This document shows positions 1-11,692 of a DNA stretch of 64,000 nt, piece after piece. The stretch's first letter is position 1, and every line of letters begins with the position of its first letter. The DNA lies in contig CM065301.1 in assembly GCA_032871835.1 (NCBI GenBank), positions 32,372,405-32,436,404 on the forward strand, written 5' to 3'. The notes beneath the pieces are model-generated. The model worked only from the letters and a program-made list of their open reading frames with translations. It did no database searches and had not been told where the DNA came from. A program made the translations under genes and the position numbers. Source of the stretch: Dipteronia dyeriana (taxonomy: Eukaryota; Streptophyta; Magnoliopsida; Sapindales; Sapindaceae).

Positions 1-1130
1 ATAAACAAGTTCACATGCCTTAATACAATTCTAGATGGACCCCTAAATTGGTCCGGTAGAATATATCAAGTGATCCATGCAAGTTTGTGTGGATTGGGGA
101 TCTTGGCGGGCTATCTAAATTTAAGCTCCAATAGACACAACCCAATCACAATCAACAAATGATTCACTTAGGTCCGATCTATTTAATTTTAGTTCATTCC
201 ACTAAAGAACTAAAATTGAACTCTTAAATAAAGATAGAATAAGTTGATGTTACTCATTCGTACCCTAGACAACCTTATTGGAGAAAGTGTATCCTCGTGA
301 AGAATACCAGTAATCGCCAAGAGCTCATAGACCGTCTATAGCTCTCCAAGTTACCATATTTACTCATATGACCACATTTTGATCTTGGATATTTTGACTT
401 GTCCAGAAGCCATGTTTCAACTGACACTATTGAAAACTCAACGTTAAGATTTAATATCCAATACCTCAAAACATCCATATGATCGTATTCTACTCTCATT
501 CAATAAATGGAGCCACGATGTCCATATCTATAAATGAAGTCCTCTATCGATTAACAAATGAATACCACCAAACTATCGAGGATAGACTATGCAATATAAT
601 CGTACTCATTGATAGCTCAAATGATAACAATTGCAACCATAAGTCTATCATTTATCTTAGGATTGAGATAGACTCTCCGATTGTCTTTTAAATGAAAACT
701 TTTATCCATTGACGGTTCTAGATAAAGTAATTCATTTTGATCCTATTCAATGCACCCAGTGCACACGATTCTTTTTCCCAAAGACACCACACTTTCATGA
801 TTTTAGACTCTTTATAACACATTTGATCCCACTCAAATGCTAGCAAAAGAATCTACAACTTTGACAAGATAAAGGCTCCTAACCTTCTATCTTAAGTTGT
901 GAATATTATTCAAGACTGACTAAAGAATTGTGTCTACCTCATACATATCTAGATGTATGAACAATTCTTCTTTTCTCATAGTCTTTTGACCTTATGATTA
1001 TTTACTTTTGACAATTATAATAATTAAACTATAAATGCTATAAGATTTGTTAAACTTGTAATCACTTTATTCATATGAAAAGATTGTTAATTACAATATT
1101 ACACTCTTGCTATCGAGCATAATCCTAACA
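1..1130 (-). repeat. Partial LTR of the E4 (Tork-like copia) family
   Basis: Positions about 66-1130 match 22388-23446 in the same orientation at high identity, with scattered substitutions and small indels. Read on the minus strand the repeat starts TGTTAGGATTATGC at 1130; the second copy starts TGTTTTGATTATGC at 23446. A TG start at an abrupt junction with copia pol sequence supports an LTR boundary. The low-coordinate end runs out of the window, so it is unclear whether this is a solo LTR or the 5' LTR of an element to the left. A 70-codon plus-strand ORF here recurs in the other copy but has no recognisable domain. Confidence 0.6.
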
Positions 1131-1135
1131 AGCTC

Positions 1136-1720
1136 AACTCTAATGACCATGAGGAGGAGGTAGAACTAGTTGATGACTCCCCTTTGGAGAAATTTGTTGA
1201 TGTTTCTAATGTTGAAAAGACTAACCTTGATGATGACATAACACAACCTGTTGACAGGATTCCTCCCTTGAATTCAAAAGAACCTGCTCCATGGGTTACA
1301 AAACTCCATGACAAAGATGACATTGTTGAAGAGGTTAGTGAGGGTGTTAGGATTAGGCATCGAATGGCTAATCTAAATAGCTACACATGTTACACCTCTC
1401 AAATAGAACCCGAGAAGATTGATGAAGCCTTAAAGGATGAATTTTGGGTTCTTGCTATGCAAGAAGAGCTTAACCAATTTGAAAGGAATAAGGTTTGGAC
1501 TCTAGTTCCTAGGCCCAAGAACACCAATGTGAAAAGCACCAAATGAGTATATAGGAACAAATCCGATGAGGATGGCAACATTGTGCGAAACAAGGCTAGG
1601 CTTGTAGCACAAGGGTACTCTCAAATTGAGGGTATTGATTTTGAGGAGACATTTGCTTCGTTGCTGGGATTGAGTCCATTAGGCTTCTTTTATCCATTTC
1701 TTGTTTGCACAAGTTCAAAT
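1136..1720 (+). pseudogene. E1 pol, integrase C-terminal linker and RT start, broken
   Basis: The translation aligns with E2 at 13620-14160. It has an acidic linker, then the conserved FWVLAMQEELNQFE segment that opens copia RT, then NKARLVAQGYSQIEGIDFEETFA, which contains the conserved ARLVAQG motif. The frame is broken by TGA at 1543-1545, where E2 has the tryptophan of KWVYRNK. A frameshift near 1665-1705 separates this piece from the rest of RT. No functional product is expected. Confidence 0.75.
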
Positions 1721-2886
1721 TATATCAAATGGATGTTAAGAGTGCCTTCCTCAATGGTTTCTTGCAAGAGGAAGTGTTTGTTGAGCAACCCAAAGGGTTT
1801 GTGGATCCTCACCACCCTAATCATGTCTATCACCTCAACAAAGCTTTATATGGGTTGAAACAAGAACCAAGGGCTTGGTATGAGCGTCTCACCCAATATC
1901 TCATAGACAATGGCTACACTAGGGGTAGTGTTGATAAGTCTCTATTCTTCAAGAAAGATAAATATGAGCTCTTTATAGCTCAAATCTATGTTGATGATAT
2001 AGTTTTTAGCTCTACAATAGAGATAAGTCTTGTTGGTGAGCTAAGTTACTTTCTAGGTTTACAAATTAAGAAAATGGATGATGGGATTTTCATATCCCAA
2101 GCTAAGTATGCCAAAAACTTAGTGAAGAAATTTGGCCTTGAAAGTGCCAAACATTGTGATACACCCATGAGTACCATTTTGAAGCTAATCAAGGATGCTA
2201 GTGGTAAAAGTGTGGACCAAACTTTATATCGTGGCATGATTGGTAGCTTGCTCTATTTGACCGCAAGTAGGCCCGATATCTCTTTTATTATGGGTGTGTG
2301 TGCTAGGTACCTATCGGATCCTAAAGAGTCCCATCTCTCTTCTGTCAAGAGAATCATTTTTTATATGAATGGGACAACTAACTATGGAATTTGGTACTCT
2401 TTTGACACTAATGCTAGTCTTGTAGGCTTTAGTGATGCAGATTGGGCAGGAAATTATGATGATTGGAAAAGTACATCTGGCGGTTGCTTTTTCCATGAGA
2501 ACAACCTTGTCTCTTGGTTTTGCAAGAAGCAAAATTCAATTTCCTTATCCACTGCTGAGTCCGAATACATAGCTGCTGGGAGTGGATGCACACAACTCCT
2601 TTGGATGAAGCAAATGCTAGTCGACTGTGGATTCAATCAAGGTACTCTTACTCTCTTTTATTATAACATGAGTGCAATTAATATTTCCAAGAATCCGGTT
2701 CAGCATTCTAGAACTAAGCATATTGACATCCGTCATCATTTCATTAGAGAACTAGTTGAGAACAAATGCCTAGTACTTGAGCATGTAGGTACTAATGATC
2801 AACTAGCGGATCTATTTACTAAACCCTTAGATGCTACTCGATTCAAGAATCTTAGTAAATCTATTGGGATTTGTTTAATAGAGTGA
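1705..2886 (+). pseudogene. E1 copia reverse transcriptase-RNase H (393-codon ORF)
   Basis: The longest open frame in the window. It starts in RT palm sequence ([23 protein letters not shown]), carries the catalytic YVDD at about residue 95, passes through [11 protein letters not shown] and the RNase H connection (GSLLYLTASRPDI), then RNase H with SDADWAGN, KSTSGG and STAESEY. The terminal HIDIRHHF and LADLFTKPL motifs are the usual copia pol end. Compared with E2 it lacks about 17 residues just after YVDD (in-frame loss around 2015), which would probably disable RT. The first methionine is inside the RT fold, so the true product began far upstream in a gag-pol polyprotein that is no longer open. 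Confidence 0.85.
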
Positions 2887-4065
2887 TGAGTTGTGGTTTT
2901 TGACCCCATAAGGGGAACTCAAGCATAAAGAGCTATTGTATACTTGTTGCATGCAATTTTCCTTTGAAAATATTTATGCTCCTTTATTGATTGCTTGAGT
3001 AGCTTGGTTGCACTTATACTACAGTATATTGTATTTTCTTTACAAAGTGTGAACTTTGCTTTGATTACATTTCATTTCATATTTATGTTCAAACATGCAT
3101 TTTTGGACTAGGAGATCTACTTAGGAAGTACATATTGAATGACCTGCTAATGAAAAAATGTTAAAGCATGAATTGATGATTACAATTGTTGAATGCAAAA
3201 TATTGTGTGAAAAGAAGCTAGTGAGACTAAAATGTTGCATCAATGTCTCTCTTTCTTTATTAGTTGAACATGGCTACTATCATACGGGTATTCTCCCAAA
3301 AAAATCAAATAAGGTGCAAAGTTGCTCATGCCATGTTTCGCTTATAAAGTTGGATATAGTGCCATTAAAATTTGATATCTATAAAAAAAACTCTATATCC
3401 TTGCTTCTCTCATGACAAATGGTGAAATTGGTTTGAATTATATTAGAAACCTTTGTCATTTGCTTTGCCAAATACCATTGTTTTTGGACTTAAATGCAAC
3501 ATGTCTTGTATGCAAAGCATTTTTGATTCACACAATTTCTTCAATTAAATCTCCTTGTTTCTCTCCTATTAATAAAGTTGCATAAATGTAGCTTATATAA
3601 TTATGCAAAAATCTTGTATGCTCATTGCTTTCTTGGCCTTGAGTGACCCGGTTGGGGACTTCTCCTTTGCCTATATCATGACAAAAAGAGGGAGTAGCAT
3701 TGACCTAGCCTTGTTGTGTTAGGAGAGTAGTTCATGTGTTGGCTTTAAGGGGAGTAGTACTTGTTTGAGGGGGAGTAACCCGTTGAGGGGGAGCATTGCA
3801 TGAGCATTTCACCATGTCATACTCATATTATTGAATGCAATTGTTTTTGTTTTATATTCACTTGATCATCTCACATGCACTTGGTTGGAATGTGTATTTG
3901 TGCTTGCTTGTTTGTAGGGTTGATAGTTCTACAAGAGATTGAAGATTTGAAGTTTTTTTTATGTTTATCTCTTTGTAATGTAGAATATCATCCTGGTGTT
4001 TTATTTTGTTTTGTGAGGATCAATGTGAGAGGTGGTTTTGTCACAAACTAGCCAAATTGGGAGAT
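2887..4065 (+). other. E1 3' non-coding tract and polypurine tract
   Basis: About 1.2 kb between the pol stop and the 3' LTR with no convincing ORF. It shares blocks with the matching tracts of E2 (15414-16612) and E6 (43925-45100), including the segment around GGGGAGCTCAAGC-type sequence and several GGGGGAGT-like runs. The last bases, AAATTGGGAGAT at 4054-4065, directly precede the LTR TG and are a plausible PPT. Some SIRE elements carry an env-like ORF here; none is visible. Confidence 0.6.
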
Positions 4066-5645
4066 TGTAAAGTCCTCATTTATTGATTGGCTTATTTCAT
4101 GAACAAATCACATTTTTAGGGTATTATGTAAGAGTAGCTTAGGCTCTCAATACCTCAAGAGGAGAAGCACCGAAGGTAAAATTCTTGTGCTTACTTACTT
4201 TGAAGAGATAGTTGCACACACTCACAAATTCATGCATAACTTTAATTCTTATATGTTGTGTGTTTACTTGTGTACATTTTGGTATAAATGACTCTTGTTG
4301 ATCTATTAGCATATTGGAATTAAATGTTTTATGTCATGTTTGGCATTAGAATAGGATGCATTTTTCATTACTCTTGAACTTATTGATTGTGTGTGTTTGA
4401 GTGTTGAAAATAGGCATTGCGCTGGTGGTGCGCAAACTCGACCAGTGCAACATTCCAGTGGATTGTCGCATGTGTTGCGCTGCAACACCCACGTAAAAAT
4501 GCAAAAATGGGCAGTGCGCTGGTGGTGCGCTACTCAACTAGCGCAGCCTCACCAGTGCAACATTCCAGTGGATCGTCGCATGTATTACGCCACTGAGCTG
4601 CGCCAGTTGTCCAGCGCCTATTGTAAAAATAGGTTGTGCACTGGTAGTGCGCTACTCGACCAGTGCACGTCACCAGCTCACATTGAGGAAGCTGGAACGT
4701 TTTTTCCAAAACGATCTCACTTTGTTTAGAACTCATATATATATAACTCTTTGGTTTAAGGTCGTGTAAGTGTTCATAATATCATATATTTTCCTTAGAA
4801 CACATTTCAAAGGAAAAACTCTTCCAAAAACTCATTTTTAATTACTCAAAGTATTCCCATGTGCATAAAAGCTTCATCTTGCATCATCTAAGTTCATTTA
4901 GAGTGCATCTATGGATAGGTTTGCTTCATCACATCTTGTTTGGTAAGTTCTTCACTATATTATTACAAGTTAAGTGTTTTACTTGCTAAGCCTTCTCTTT
5001 AATTATTTGTAAGCTCTTAGAACATTTTCTAGATACAAATTAGAGATTGTTATGATGCTATGATTGAGTGTTGTATTGTGATAGCTTCATAGGATTGTTT
5101 GATCTTTGTTTAGCTAAGCTTCTTTAACATATCATTTAGCTCTTGATATCTAGGATTGCATTAATTGTCATCTCATTATCCTAGATAAGCATATAGGGTT
5201 TCCTAGCCTTGTTTGTTCATTGAATATCATCATATATTCACTTACGACATTTTATCTCTTCATTGAGAAGTAAGACTTGTGTTGCTTCCGGGAGTAGGTA
5301 GCTTAAATCGCAAGCAAGATAGACTAGGTTCGCTTATATTGGGATTAGGTAGTGGTGGTGGATTAAACTAGGATTAGGTTGTAATTCCTTTGCCATTAGT
5401 GGATTTGAGGTTCTAGTGTGGCGCACTCATCAGCCCGTGGTTTTTCCCATTTGGAGGTTTCCACGTATATCTCAAGTGTCTTTACTTTTTCCGCATTTGT
5501 TACACTTGTGGTATTTTTTTGTAACTAGATAGGGGTATTTTCATCAACTTGACCTTTAACAAAAATTGGGTAAAATTTATTTAAAATCTATTCACCCTCC
5601 CCCCCCCCCTCTAGATTAATATTACACACCATAATATTTGTTTCA
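4066..5645 (+). repeat. E1 3' LTR
   Basis: Starts TGTAAAGTCC just after the PPT and runs to about 5645, where E3 pol begins. Features in order: a GC-rich repeat cassette at 4414-4696, a TATA-like CATATATATATAAC at 4734-4745, and a C-tract followed by CTCTAGA near the 3' end (5588-5612). The start is well supported by comparison with the E2 and E6 LTRs. The 3' end is less certain because the terminal 40 bp has diverged. E9 (41011-42118) is a second copy of the first two thirds. Confidence 0.7.
4414..4696 (+). promoter_or_regulatory. GC-rich repeat cassette upstream of the E1 LTR TATA box
   Basis: Three imperfect units of roughly 100-120 bp (starting about 4415, 4510 and 4632). Each opens with a TGCGCTGGTGGTGCGC-like palindrome-rich motif followed by CGACCAGTGCA. 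The block is much richer in G+C than the surrounding LTR and ends about 40 bp before the TATA run at 4734. That position suggests the proximal U3 promoter; the regulatory role is inferred from position only. Confidence 0.45.
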
Positions 5646-6751
5646 ATGATTAATAACCTTAGGCCAACAATCATCTATGACCACATTAGATGATTCCATA
5701 ACACTTCGAGCCTTCAAATTAAGAACTCTATAGGACTTACTATTTTGGGCATAGCCAATGAAAATCCCCTCATCACTCTTAGTATCAAACTTGCCAAGTT
5801 GATCACGGCCATTTAGAATGTAGCACTTGCTTCCAAATAAGTGGAAGTAACTAACATTTGGCTTCCTACCCTTCCACAATTCATAGGAGGTTTGCCTAGT
5901 TCTGGGCCTAAGAAAAACTCTATTGCCTATATAACAAGTCGTATTGATGGCCTCGGCCCAAAGATTCCTAGGTTGCTAAGCAACATCACACGGGCCATCT
6001 CTTGGAGGACCCTATTCTTCCTCTCTACTACCCCATTTTGTTAAGCAGTTTGAGGAGCCGAGAACTCATAGGAGATGCCAAGACTATCACAAAAGTTTTC
6101 AAAGCAAGCATTTTCAAATTCTCTCCCATGGTCACTTCTAATTCTTTTAATGCATTTTATGTGAGAATCCTTCTCATTTTAAATTTTAGTGCAAAGCATT
6201 TTAAAATTTTCAAAAGTTTTAGATTTTTCTCTAAGAAAATAGATCCATGTAAATCTAGAAAAATCATCAACACACACAAAGATGTACCTCTTACCATCGA
6301 GACTCTCGGTTTGCATGGGATTCATAAGGTCCATATGAAGAAGCTCTAGTGGCTCCTTAGTGGCAAGATACTTACCCTTCCTATGCACACTCTTAGTTTG
6401 CTTTCCTTGTTGACAAGGTCCACAAATTCCCTCAATCCTTTTTCCAAACTTGGGAAGGCCTCTCACAACATTCAACTTTTCAAGCACATTCAAATCTTTG
6501 AAATTCATGTGGCCAAGCCTTTGATGCCACAATTCGACTTGATCACAATTAGACAAGTTACAAGAGATTTCATTAGAATCAAGGCAATAACAATTGTAAC
6601 TTGATCGTTTGCCTTTCATAAGGATTTGCCCATCTTCTTTAAGAATAGAGCAACCAACCTTGCCAAACATAACCGAAAACCCTTCATCACTTAAATGTGA
6701 AATACTAATTAAATTTGCTTTCAAACCATAAACATAAAGAGCATTGGACAA
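5646..6751 (-). pseudogene. E3 gag-pre-integrase and integrase
   Basis: Reading from 6751: a gag-pre-integrase segment (NALYVYGLKANLISISHLSD), then the zinc-binding part (WHQRLGHMNF, CGPCQQGKQTK) and the integrase core with HMDLMNPMQ and VDDFSRFTWIYFLREKS. The frame stops at about 6179 at a TAA where E2 has CAA. It continues in other frames with SDHGREFEN, a TAA in place of the first Gln of the QQNGVVER motif (near 6040), and the C-terminal segment HLFGSKCYILNGRDQLGKFD at 5643-5879. The D, D and E positions of the catalytic triad are all traceable. At least two premature stops and a frameshift make it non-functional. Confidence 0.85.
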
Positions 6752-6786
6752 GGAGGGTAAACCGTGAATGGATATGTTTCCTTTCC

Positions 6787-7293
6787 CTATATAGCCTTCT
6801 TTCGTGAACCATCTCCAAAGGTGACAAATCCACCATCCTCCATCACAAGAGTCTCAAAAAAACTTTTGTTTCCTGTCAAATGCCAAAAACACCCACTATC
6901 TAGGTACCAAGTGTTGGTGGCTTTGGCTTTCAGGGCTACTTGAGCCATATGATAACAATATTCATCCTTTCTAGTCCACCTAGAGGGAACATTACTAATT
7001 CTAGGAACCATGGGTTCATTTGCTCTAAAATTCCTTGGTGCATGCATTTTGGCTCTTCTAAGCATATTCATTTCAATAATGCTTTCAAAATGACACAACT
7101 TAATAAATTTAAAACAATTCGGCATTTTATGACCTTCAACACCACAATAATGACAAATGGGAGTAAAGTAAGAAATCATACCATATCCTTGTACAAGCAT
7201 GGAAGACTTTCCTCTCCTTTGAGTTATCCTTTGGTGTTGAACCGAATCTCTTCTTTGAAACACCCCTTGTGGTTGAGCCAAATTAGCTTCCAT
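6787..7293 (-). pseudogene. E3 second zinc knuckle and aspartic protease
   Basis: The 168-codon frame holds a CCHC knuckle, CHYCGVEGHKMPNC, and later the copia protease motif WYLDSGCFWHLTG with the catalytic DSG. SIRE-type polyproteins carry this second knuckle just before the protease, in addition to the one in gag proper, which supports the lineage call. The frame ends shortly after FGDGS, upstream of gag-pre-integrase. The missing link implies a frameshift near 6790. Confidence 0.8.
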
Positions 7294-7399
7294 TCTCAGT
7301 TGTCGGTGAAAAGTCCTTTGTTGACTTTGAGAGCTCCTTGGAAGTTGAGGTCTTGTTTGATGAGCTCTAGCTTTTTTGTGGATGACCTTTAGCTTGAGC

Positions 7400-9007
7400 C
7401 TTTGTTTGAGCCTTTATTTAATCTTACTTTGATGATTCTCCAATTTCGCGATCTCATTTGTTGGTATGAAGCTTGAACCTCTCTAACCTCTTAACTCTTG
7501 ACAAAGATGGTCTTCTTCAAGGAAGTGGCATCCTTGCCTTCCACATATCCTAGGCCCTTTTATCACTAGTACTCTTCCCACTTGATAGCATCTTGTCAAG
7601 TTTCTCGGTTCCGGATGTCATCTTGGCAACCAATTCTTTCGCTTCCCTAAGCTCAATCTTCAAGTTCTCTTTACTCTTCTTAGTAATCACAAGCTCCAAT
7701 TTCAAGCTCTCTTCTAACTCTTTTCCACTATTTGCTTTCTCACTCAAGTGGGTTATCATGAAAGTCAACTCTAGATTCTCATTTTTCAACTCTTAAATCT
7801 ATTTCTTCTTTTTCAATCTAGACTTTTCAAAAAACTTCATAAAGTCCACATAATCCATTCCCTCATCAATCTCAAACCTAGAGTTGGATGAGGTACTCTC
7901 ATCACTAGAGTCATCTACTTCGTCCGTATCGCTTACAACTTCCTTGCCATTATGAGATGTTGTGAAGGCAATGAAGTTTGTAACTTTATCTTCATCATCC
8001 GAAGATTTTTCTCACTCTTCTAAGTCTTCAATATCCCTCCAAGTGACCGCCATCACCTTCCCTTTCTTCTTTTTCTTTAAATTTGCACATTTCGAAGCAA
8101 TGTGACCAAAGCCACTACATTTATAGCATTGAATGCCCATCTTTGAGTCACTCTCTTGAGACCTTTCCATCTTCTTGAAAGGAGTTTTCTTCTTCACTTC
8201 ATTTCCCTTGGACCCAAATCCTTTCCTCTGAAACTTCGTGAATTTCTTGAATCTTTTAACCATGAGGGTCATTTCTTCATCCAAGTCCTCATCCTCTTCT
8301 TCAACCATGGTGGTCTTCAAGGCAATACTATTTTGCTTCTTCGGTGGTGTGGGTGTGGTGTTCCATCTTAACTCATAAGCTAGAAGTCTTCCAATGACTT
8401 CACTTGGCTTCATATTCTTGTACTCACTATTCTCTCCAAGTGCCATCACCTTTGATTCGAACCTTGATCGAAGTGACCTCATAATGTTTTGCTTGATTCT
8501 CCTATCCGAATAGAGGTCACCAAGTTGATGGCTTTGATTGACGATATCCATCAACTTCACTTGAAAGTCATTGAAGCATTCATGCTCCCCCATCATAATC
8601 ATCTCAAATTGCATTTGGAGGACTTAGAGCTTTGAGTCCTTGACTACTTCAATTCCCTCATGAGCCATTTGAAGAATGTCCCAAGCCTCCTTTGCAATCG
8701 TAGTGTTTTGGATCAACTTGTATTGATTATTGTCCATGGTGCAAAGGATGGCAAGCATAGCCTTGTTGTTCCACTAGGATACTTCAAACTCTCGAGTAAT
8801 CTAACTAGACTTAGGCTTGAAAGCTTATACACCAACGGCAGTCATCTTCGGAAGAGCATAACCATCTTCTATTGCCCTCCAAGCCCGAACATCAATTTTG
8901 TGAAGATAAGATTCCATCTTGCCTTTCCAAGAAGCATAATTCACCCCATTGAGCAATGGGGATCTTGTGTTTGAGGCTCCCTCACGACTGCCACCATTTC
9001 CACTCAT
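7400..9007 (-). pseudogene. E3 gag
   Basis: Likely start ATG at 9005-9007 (MSGNGGSREG), just inside the PBS. It reads through the NYASWKGKMESYL gag signature of this copia group. A TAA at 8624-8626 interrupts the frame right after DSKL, and gag resumes in the same frame with MQFEMIMMGEHECFNDF. The CCHC knuckle CYKCSGFGHIASKC lies at about 8070-8125, followed by a lysine-rich stretch. A coiled-coil-like, Lys/Glu-rich segment at 7550-7789 (NLELTFMITHLSEKA) belongs to the same polyprotein but is separated by stops. The stop after SKL is also present in E2, whereas E6 keeps CAA. Confidence 0.8.
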
Positions 9008-9134
9008 AGTGTTTGAGGGTAATGGATGAATGAGATGCAAACATAATGCAACACACAAAATGTAAGCAACAAAAAAAATGCGCATAGCAATACACACACA
9101 AAGCAAGGATCACCTAAGTATATCTAGGCACCAA

Positions 9135-9145
9135 CTCTGATACCA
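9135..9145 (-). other. E3 primer binding site
   Basis: On the minus strand TGGTATCAGAG follows the LTR end by two bases, the usual complement of the initiator Met tRNA 3' end in plant copia elements. It fixes the orientation and the 5' LTR boundary. Confidence 0.8.
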
Positions 9146-9147
9146 AT

Positions 9148-10142
9148 TGATATTCCCTAAAAAGTGTGCGTCTATAAACCTAGAGGGGGTATAGGTTTCA
9201 ATTCGATTGATTACCGATTTTATGAATTAATCAACATTACCAAATCTACCCCATGCTACCAATTGTTCAAATAAATAACAATAAACATAAAGCAATAACA
9301 ACACGCAATATATACGTGGAAACCCTCCAAATGGGAAAAACCACAAGCTGTTCAGTGCGCTCGATCCTCAAAATCCACTTTTGAATGAAATTTTACAACC
9401 TAGGTTGACCTTCCGTCGCAGCCAATACGGTTACTAACCATTTCACTCAACCCAACGGGCCTTTTATAGTGATTTTGGATCACCAACCTTGTGCACTAAC
9501 CACTTGGTTACAAGCTTAATCAACAATGAAGAGATAATGGCAACCTAAGTGTATATGCAAGAATATTCTATATGAAAAAATGATAGGTCAAAACATTCAT
9601 GCTTATCTAGGATTAATAATGATAGGAAAAGCAAATCCTAGATATCAATTTTCTCAATGCAAAGGCAAGAAGAATTAGCTAGAAGGGTAAAACCGTCCTA
9701 AATTCTAGCTATCACTAATCAATACTTTCAACCAATAACCAATATCACAAGCATGTCATAAAAGCTATTAAACACATAAGCATGCATTTATTTTGCAATA
9801 AAAGTTAAACCTAGGTATACATGTCATAGTAATGAAACTATAAAGTTTAGACAATGTAAAGAATACCTAGTCATGAACAAACAAGAGATCCATTCTTGAA
9901 AGATGCTTGATGATGCTTGATGATTGTGATTTGAAGTTTGGTTGAGTAAAATTAAGTTCTTGGAGCTCTCTCTCTAGGATTCAATTTCTCTCTTGGGGAT
10001 TCAATTTAAGAGCTCTATGTTTGATTTGGAAATAAGATTATATATATAAGGTATAAAAACGAGCTATACAAGAAAAGATGTTTTTGTCGAAACAGTTTTT
10101 CACCCCTAGTTTCTCCCCTTGAGGGGGTAAAAAGTTTGGAGC
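9148..10142 (-). repeat. E3 5' LTR, 3' part
   Basis: On the minus strand this runs from the E2 insertion point to the LTR end TAGGGAATATCA, next to the PBS. It holds a TATA-like run at about 10040-10048 and the U5-type end with CCCCCTCTAGG. Together with 18146-19073 it makes an LTR of about 1.92 kb. E2 splits the two parts, and GGAGC/GAAGC at the borders is a one-mismatch 5-bp target duplication. Confidence 0.8.
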
Positions 10143-11690
10143 TATAAGTTCCTCAGTGTTTGATTGGCTTATTTCATTGACAACCACATTTTGAGATCAA
10201 TATGTAAGGGTATTTTAGGGCTTCATTGTTCGTAACCAAGATCAAGCATCAAAGGTAAAATCACTTGCTTAACTATTATTTAAGAGGTATTAGTTCACAC
10301 ACACACTCATGCATTTTCTTTTAATTATCTTGCTTGCATGCTTATTTGCCATTTTGTGCGCCTTGTGTGTCTTATTTTTGAATAAGTGTTGAATGCATTT
10401 TTGTGCCTTAAAAAGAGGAGTTTCTTCCTCTATTCCATGGCTCAGACCGCTCCCTGTGCAGTACCTTCGCCGCAGTCTACACGGCGGTGTTTACCAGATG
10501 CTGGACGTTGTGGCTACCGCGGCCTATGCATGTTACATGCACCGCGGTCTCCCAAGCGGAGTTTCACAGGTGTTGCATGCTATCGAGACCGCGGTCTGTG
10601 CACCTGCATGTACAGCGGCCCACAGAGCGGTGTTATCCAGGCGATGCACCGCTCTCTCTCTCGCGGTCTAGACGCTTGCCTGTACGGCGGTACAGCTAGA
10701 GGTCCTGACGGGATTTGGTTGCCTTTCTTTCAAAATGACAGCACTTTGTGTAGGGCACCATATATATATGTTTTCTTCTCTTCTCTTTGGTTTTCAAGAG
10801 TCCAAGAAGCCATTTTTATGTGTTCTTAGTTTTTCTAGAGAGAGAGGGACTCCCAAACACTCATTTCTACTCAACCCAACTTCATCTCATGATCATCTAG
10901 CTTCATTCTAGGATCATTCAAGTATGAAGCATCATCTTCTTCTTGACTAGTTAACTTCTACATGCTATAGACTTCATAGTTTCATTATAAAGACATGTAT
11001 CCCTAGGGTTTTAGTCTCTATTGCTTATTAAATGCTTGCTTGTTTGGTTAATTGCTTTTATGACATGCTTGATTATTCATTGTTCGTTGAGATGCATTAA
11101 TTTGTGATAGCCAGATTTTAGGACAGTTTTACCCATCTAGATAATTCTTCTTCCATTTGCATTTAGAACATTGATATCCAGGATTGACTTTAATTGTCAT
11201 TATTAATCATAGATAAGCATGAATGTATTGACCTAGCATTTTTGCATATAGAATATTCTTGCATATTCACTTAGGTTGTCATTATCTCTTCATTGTTGGT
11301 TAAGCTTGTGGCTATGTGATTAGTGCACAAGGTTGATGATCCAAAATCACTATTAAGGCGTGTTGGGTAGAGTGAAAGGGTTAGTAACTGGAGGGTTAGA
11401 CGGGAGGTCAACCTAGGTTGTAAACTTTCTCTCAATAGTGGATTTTGAGGATTGAGTGTGGCGCACTTAACAGCTCGTGGTTTTTCCCATTTGGAGGGTT
11501 TCCACGTATATATTGCGTGTTGTTACTATTTTATGTTTGTCGTCTCTTACTTGATCACTTAGTAGAATGGGGTAGAATCGATAATATTGATTAATTCGCA
11601 AAATTGGTAATCTATCTAATTAAAACCTATTCAACCCCCCCCCCCCCCCCCTCTAGGTTATAGACGCAGACCACTTTCTAGGGAATTTCA
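10143..11690 (+). repeat. E2 5' LTR
   Basis: The 1548-bp copy of the E2 LTR ends CTAGGGAATTTCA just before the PBS. It contains the ACCGCGGT-type cassette (10432-10715), TATATATAT at 10761-10769, and a homopolymer of about 20 C at 11636-11651 and adjoining bases followed by CTCTAGG. The 3' copy has only four C and a G there. Its 147-codon ORF at 10386 lies across the repeat cassette and is not regarded as a gene. Confidence 0.85.
10432..10715 (+). promoter_or_regulatory. GC-rich ACCGCGGT repeat cassette, E2 5' LTR
   Basis: Repeated variants of the palindromic AGACCGCGGTCT core (near 10509, 10540, 10588, 10666 and others), interspersed with GCATGT/ACATGC elements. The block ends about 45 bp upstream of the TATA run at 10761. 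Its base composition is far from the AT-rich LTR background. A promoter-proximal role is inferred from position, and the E2 3' LTR and E6 LTR carry related blocks in the same place. Confidence 0.45.
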
Positions 11691-11692
11691 AT

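Larger units (their letters stand above)
1131..5645 (+). mobile_element. E1: SIRE/Maximus-like Ty1/copia element, 3' half
   Basis: Plus-strand copia remnant in the order pol linker, reverse transcriptase, RNase H, about 1.2 kb of non-coding DNA, PPT, 3' LTR. The 5' half (gag, protease, most of integrase) is missing: the element is cut at 1130 by another LTR. The right end joins E3 pol, which runs the other way. RT/RNase H and the 3' non-coding tract are close to those of E2, but the LTR is a different subfamily. The G-rich stretches at about 3685-3800 (repeated GGGGGAG-type runs) have counterparts in E2. The lineage call rests on the gag/pol style shared with E2 and E3 and the long LTR; it is an inference. 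Confidence 0.75.
5646..9147 (-). mobile_element. E3: SIRE/Maximus-like Ty1/copia internal region, 5' half
   Basis: Minus-strand element with gag, protease, gag-pre-integrase and integrase preserved in order from 9007 down to 5646. There the sequence stops at the homologous point of pol where E1 begins in the opposite orientation. A Met-tRNA-type PBS lies next to the 5' LTR. RT and RNase H of E3 are not in the window, unless the inverted E1 half derives from it. Confidence 0.8.

Noticed and set aside
479..691. A 70-codon ORF shared with 22803-23015
   Set aside because: It lies in the two copies of the E4-type LTR on the antisense strand. Conservation follows DNA identity and no domain or splice/start context supports a gene.
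2887..4065. Env-like ORF downstream of SIRE pol
   Set aside because: The tract was examined in E1, E2 and E6; no long ORF, signal peptide or membrane segment is present.
4391..4729. ORFs across the E1 and E9 cassettes (also 41320-41638)
   Set aside because: They are by-products of GC-rich repeats free of stops; not conserved in frame between E1 and E9.
10386..10829. A 147-codon ORF in the E2 5' LTR, with a similar 175-codon ORF at 16854-17381
   Set aside because: Both lie across the GC-rich cassette of the two LTRs. The similarity is explained by LTR duplication, the composition is Arg/Cys/Pro-rich as expected of GC-repeat translation, and alternative frames are equally open.
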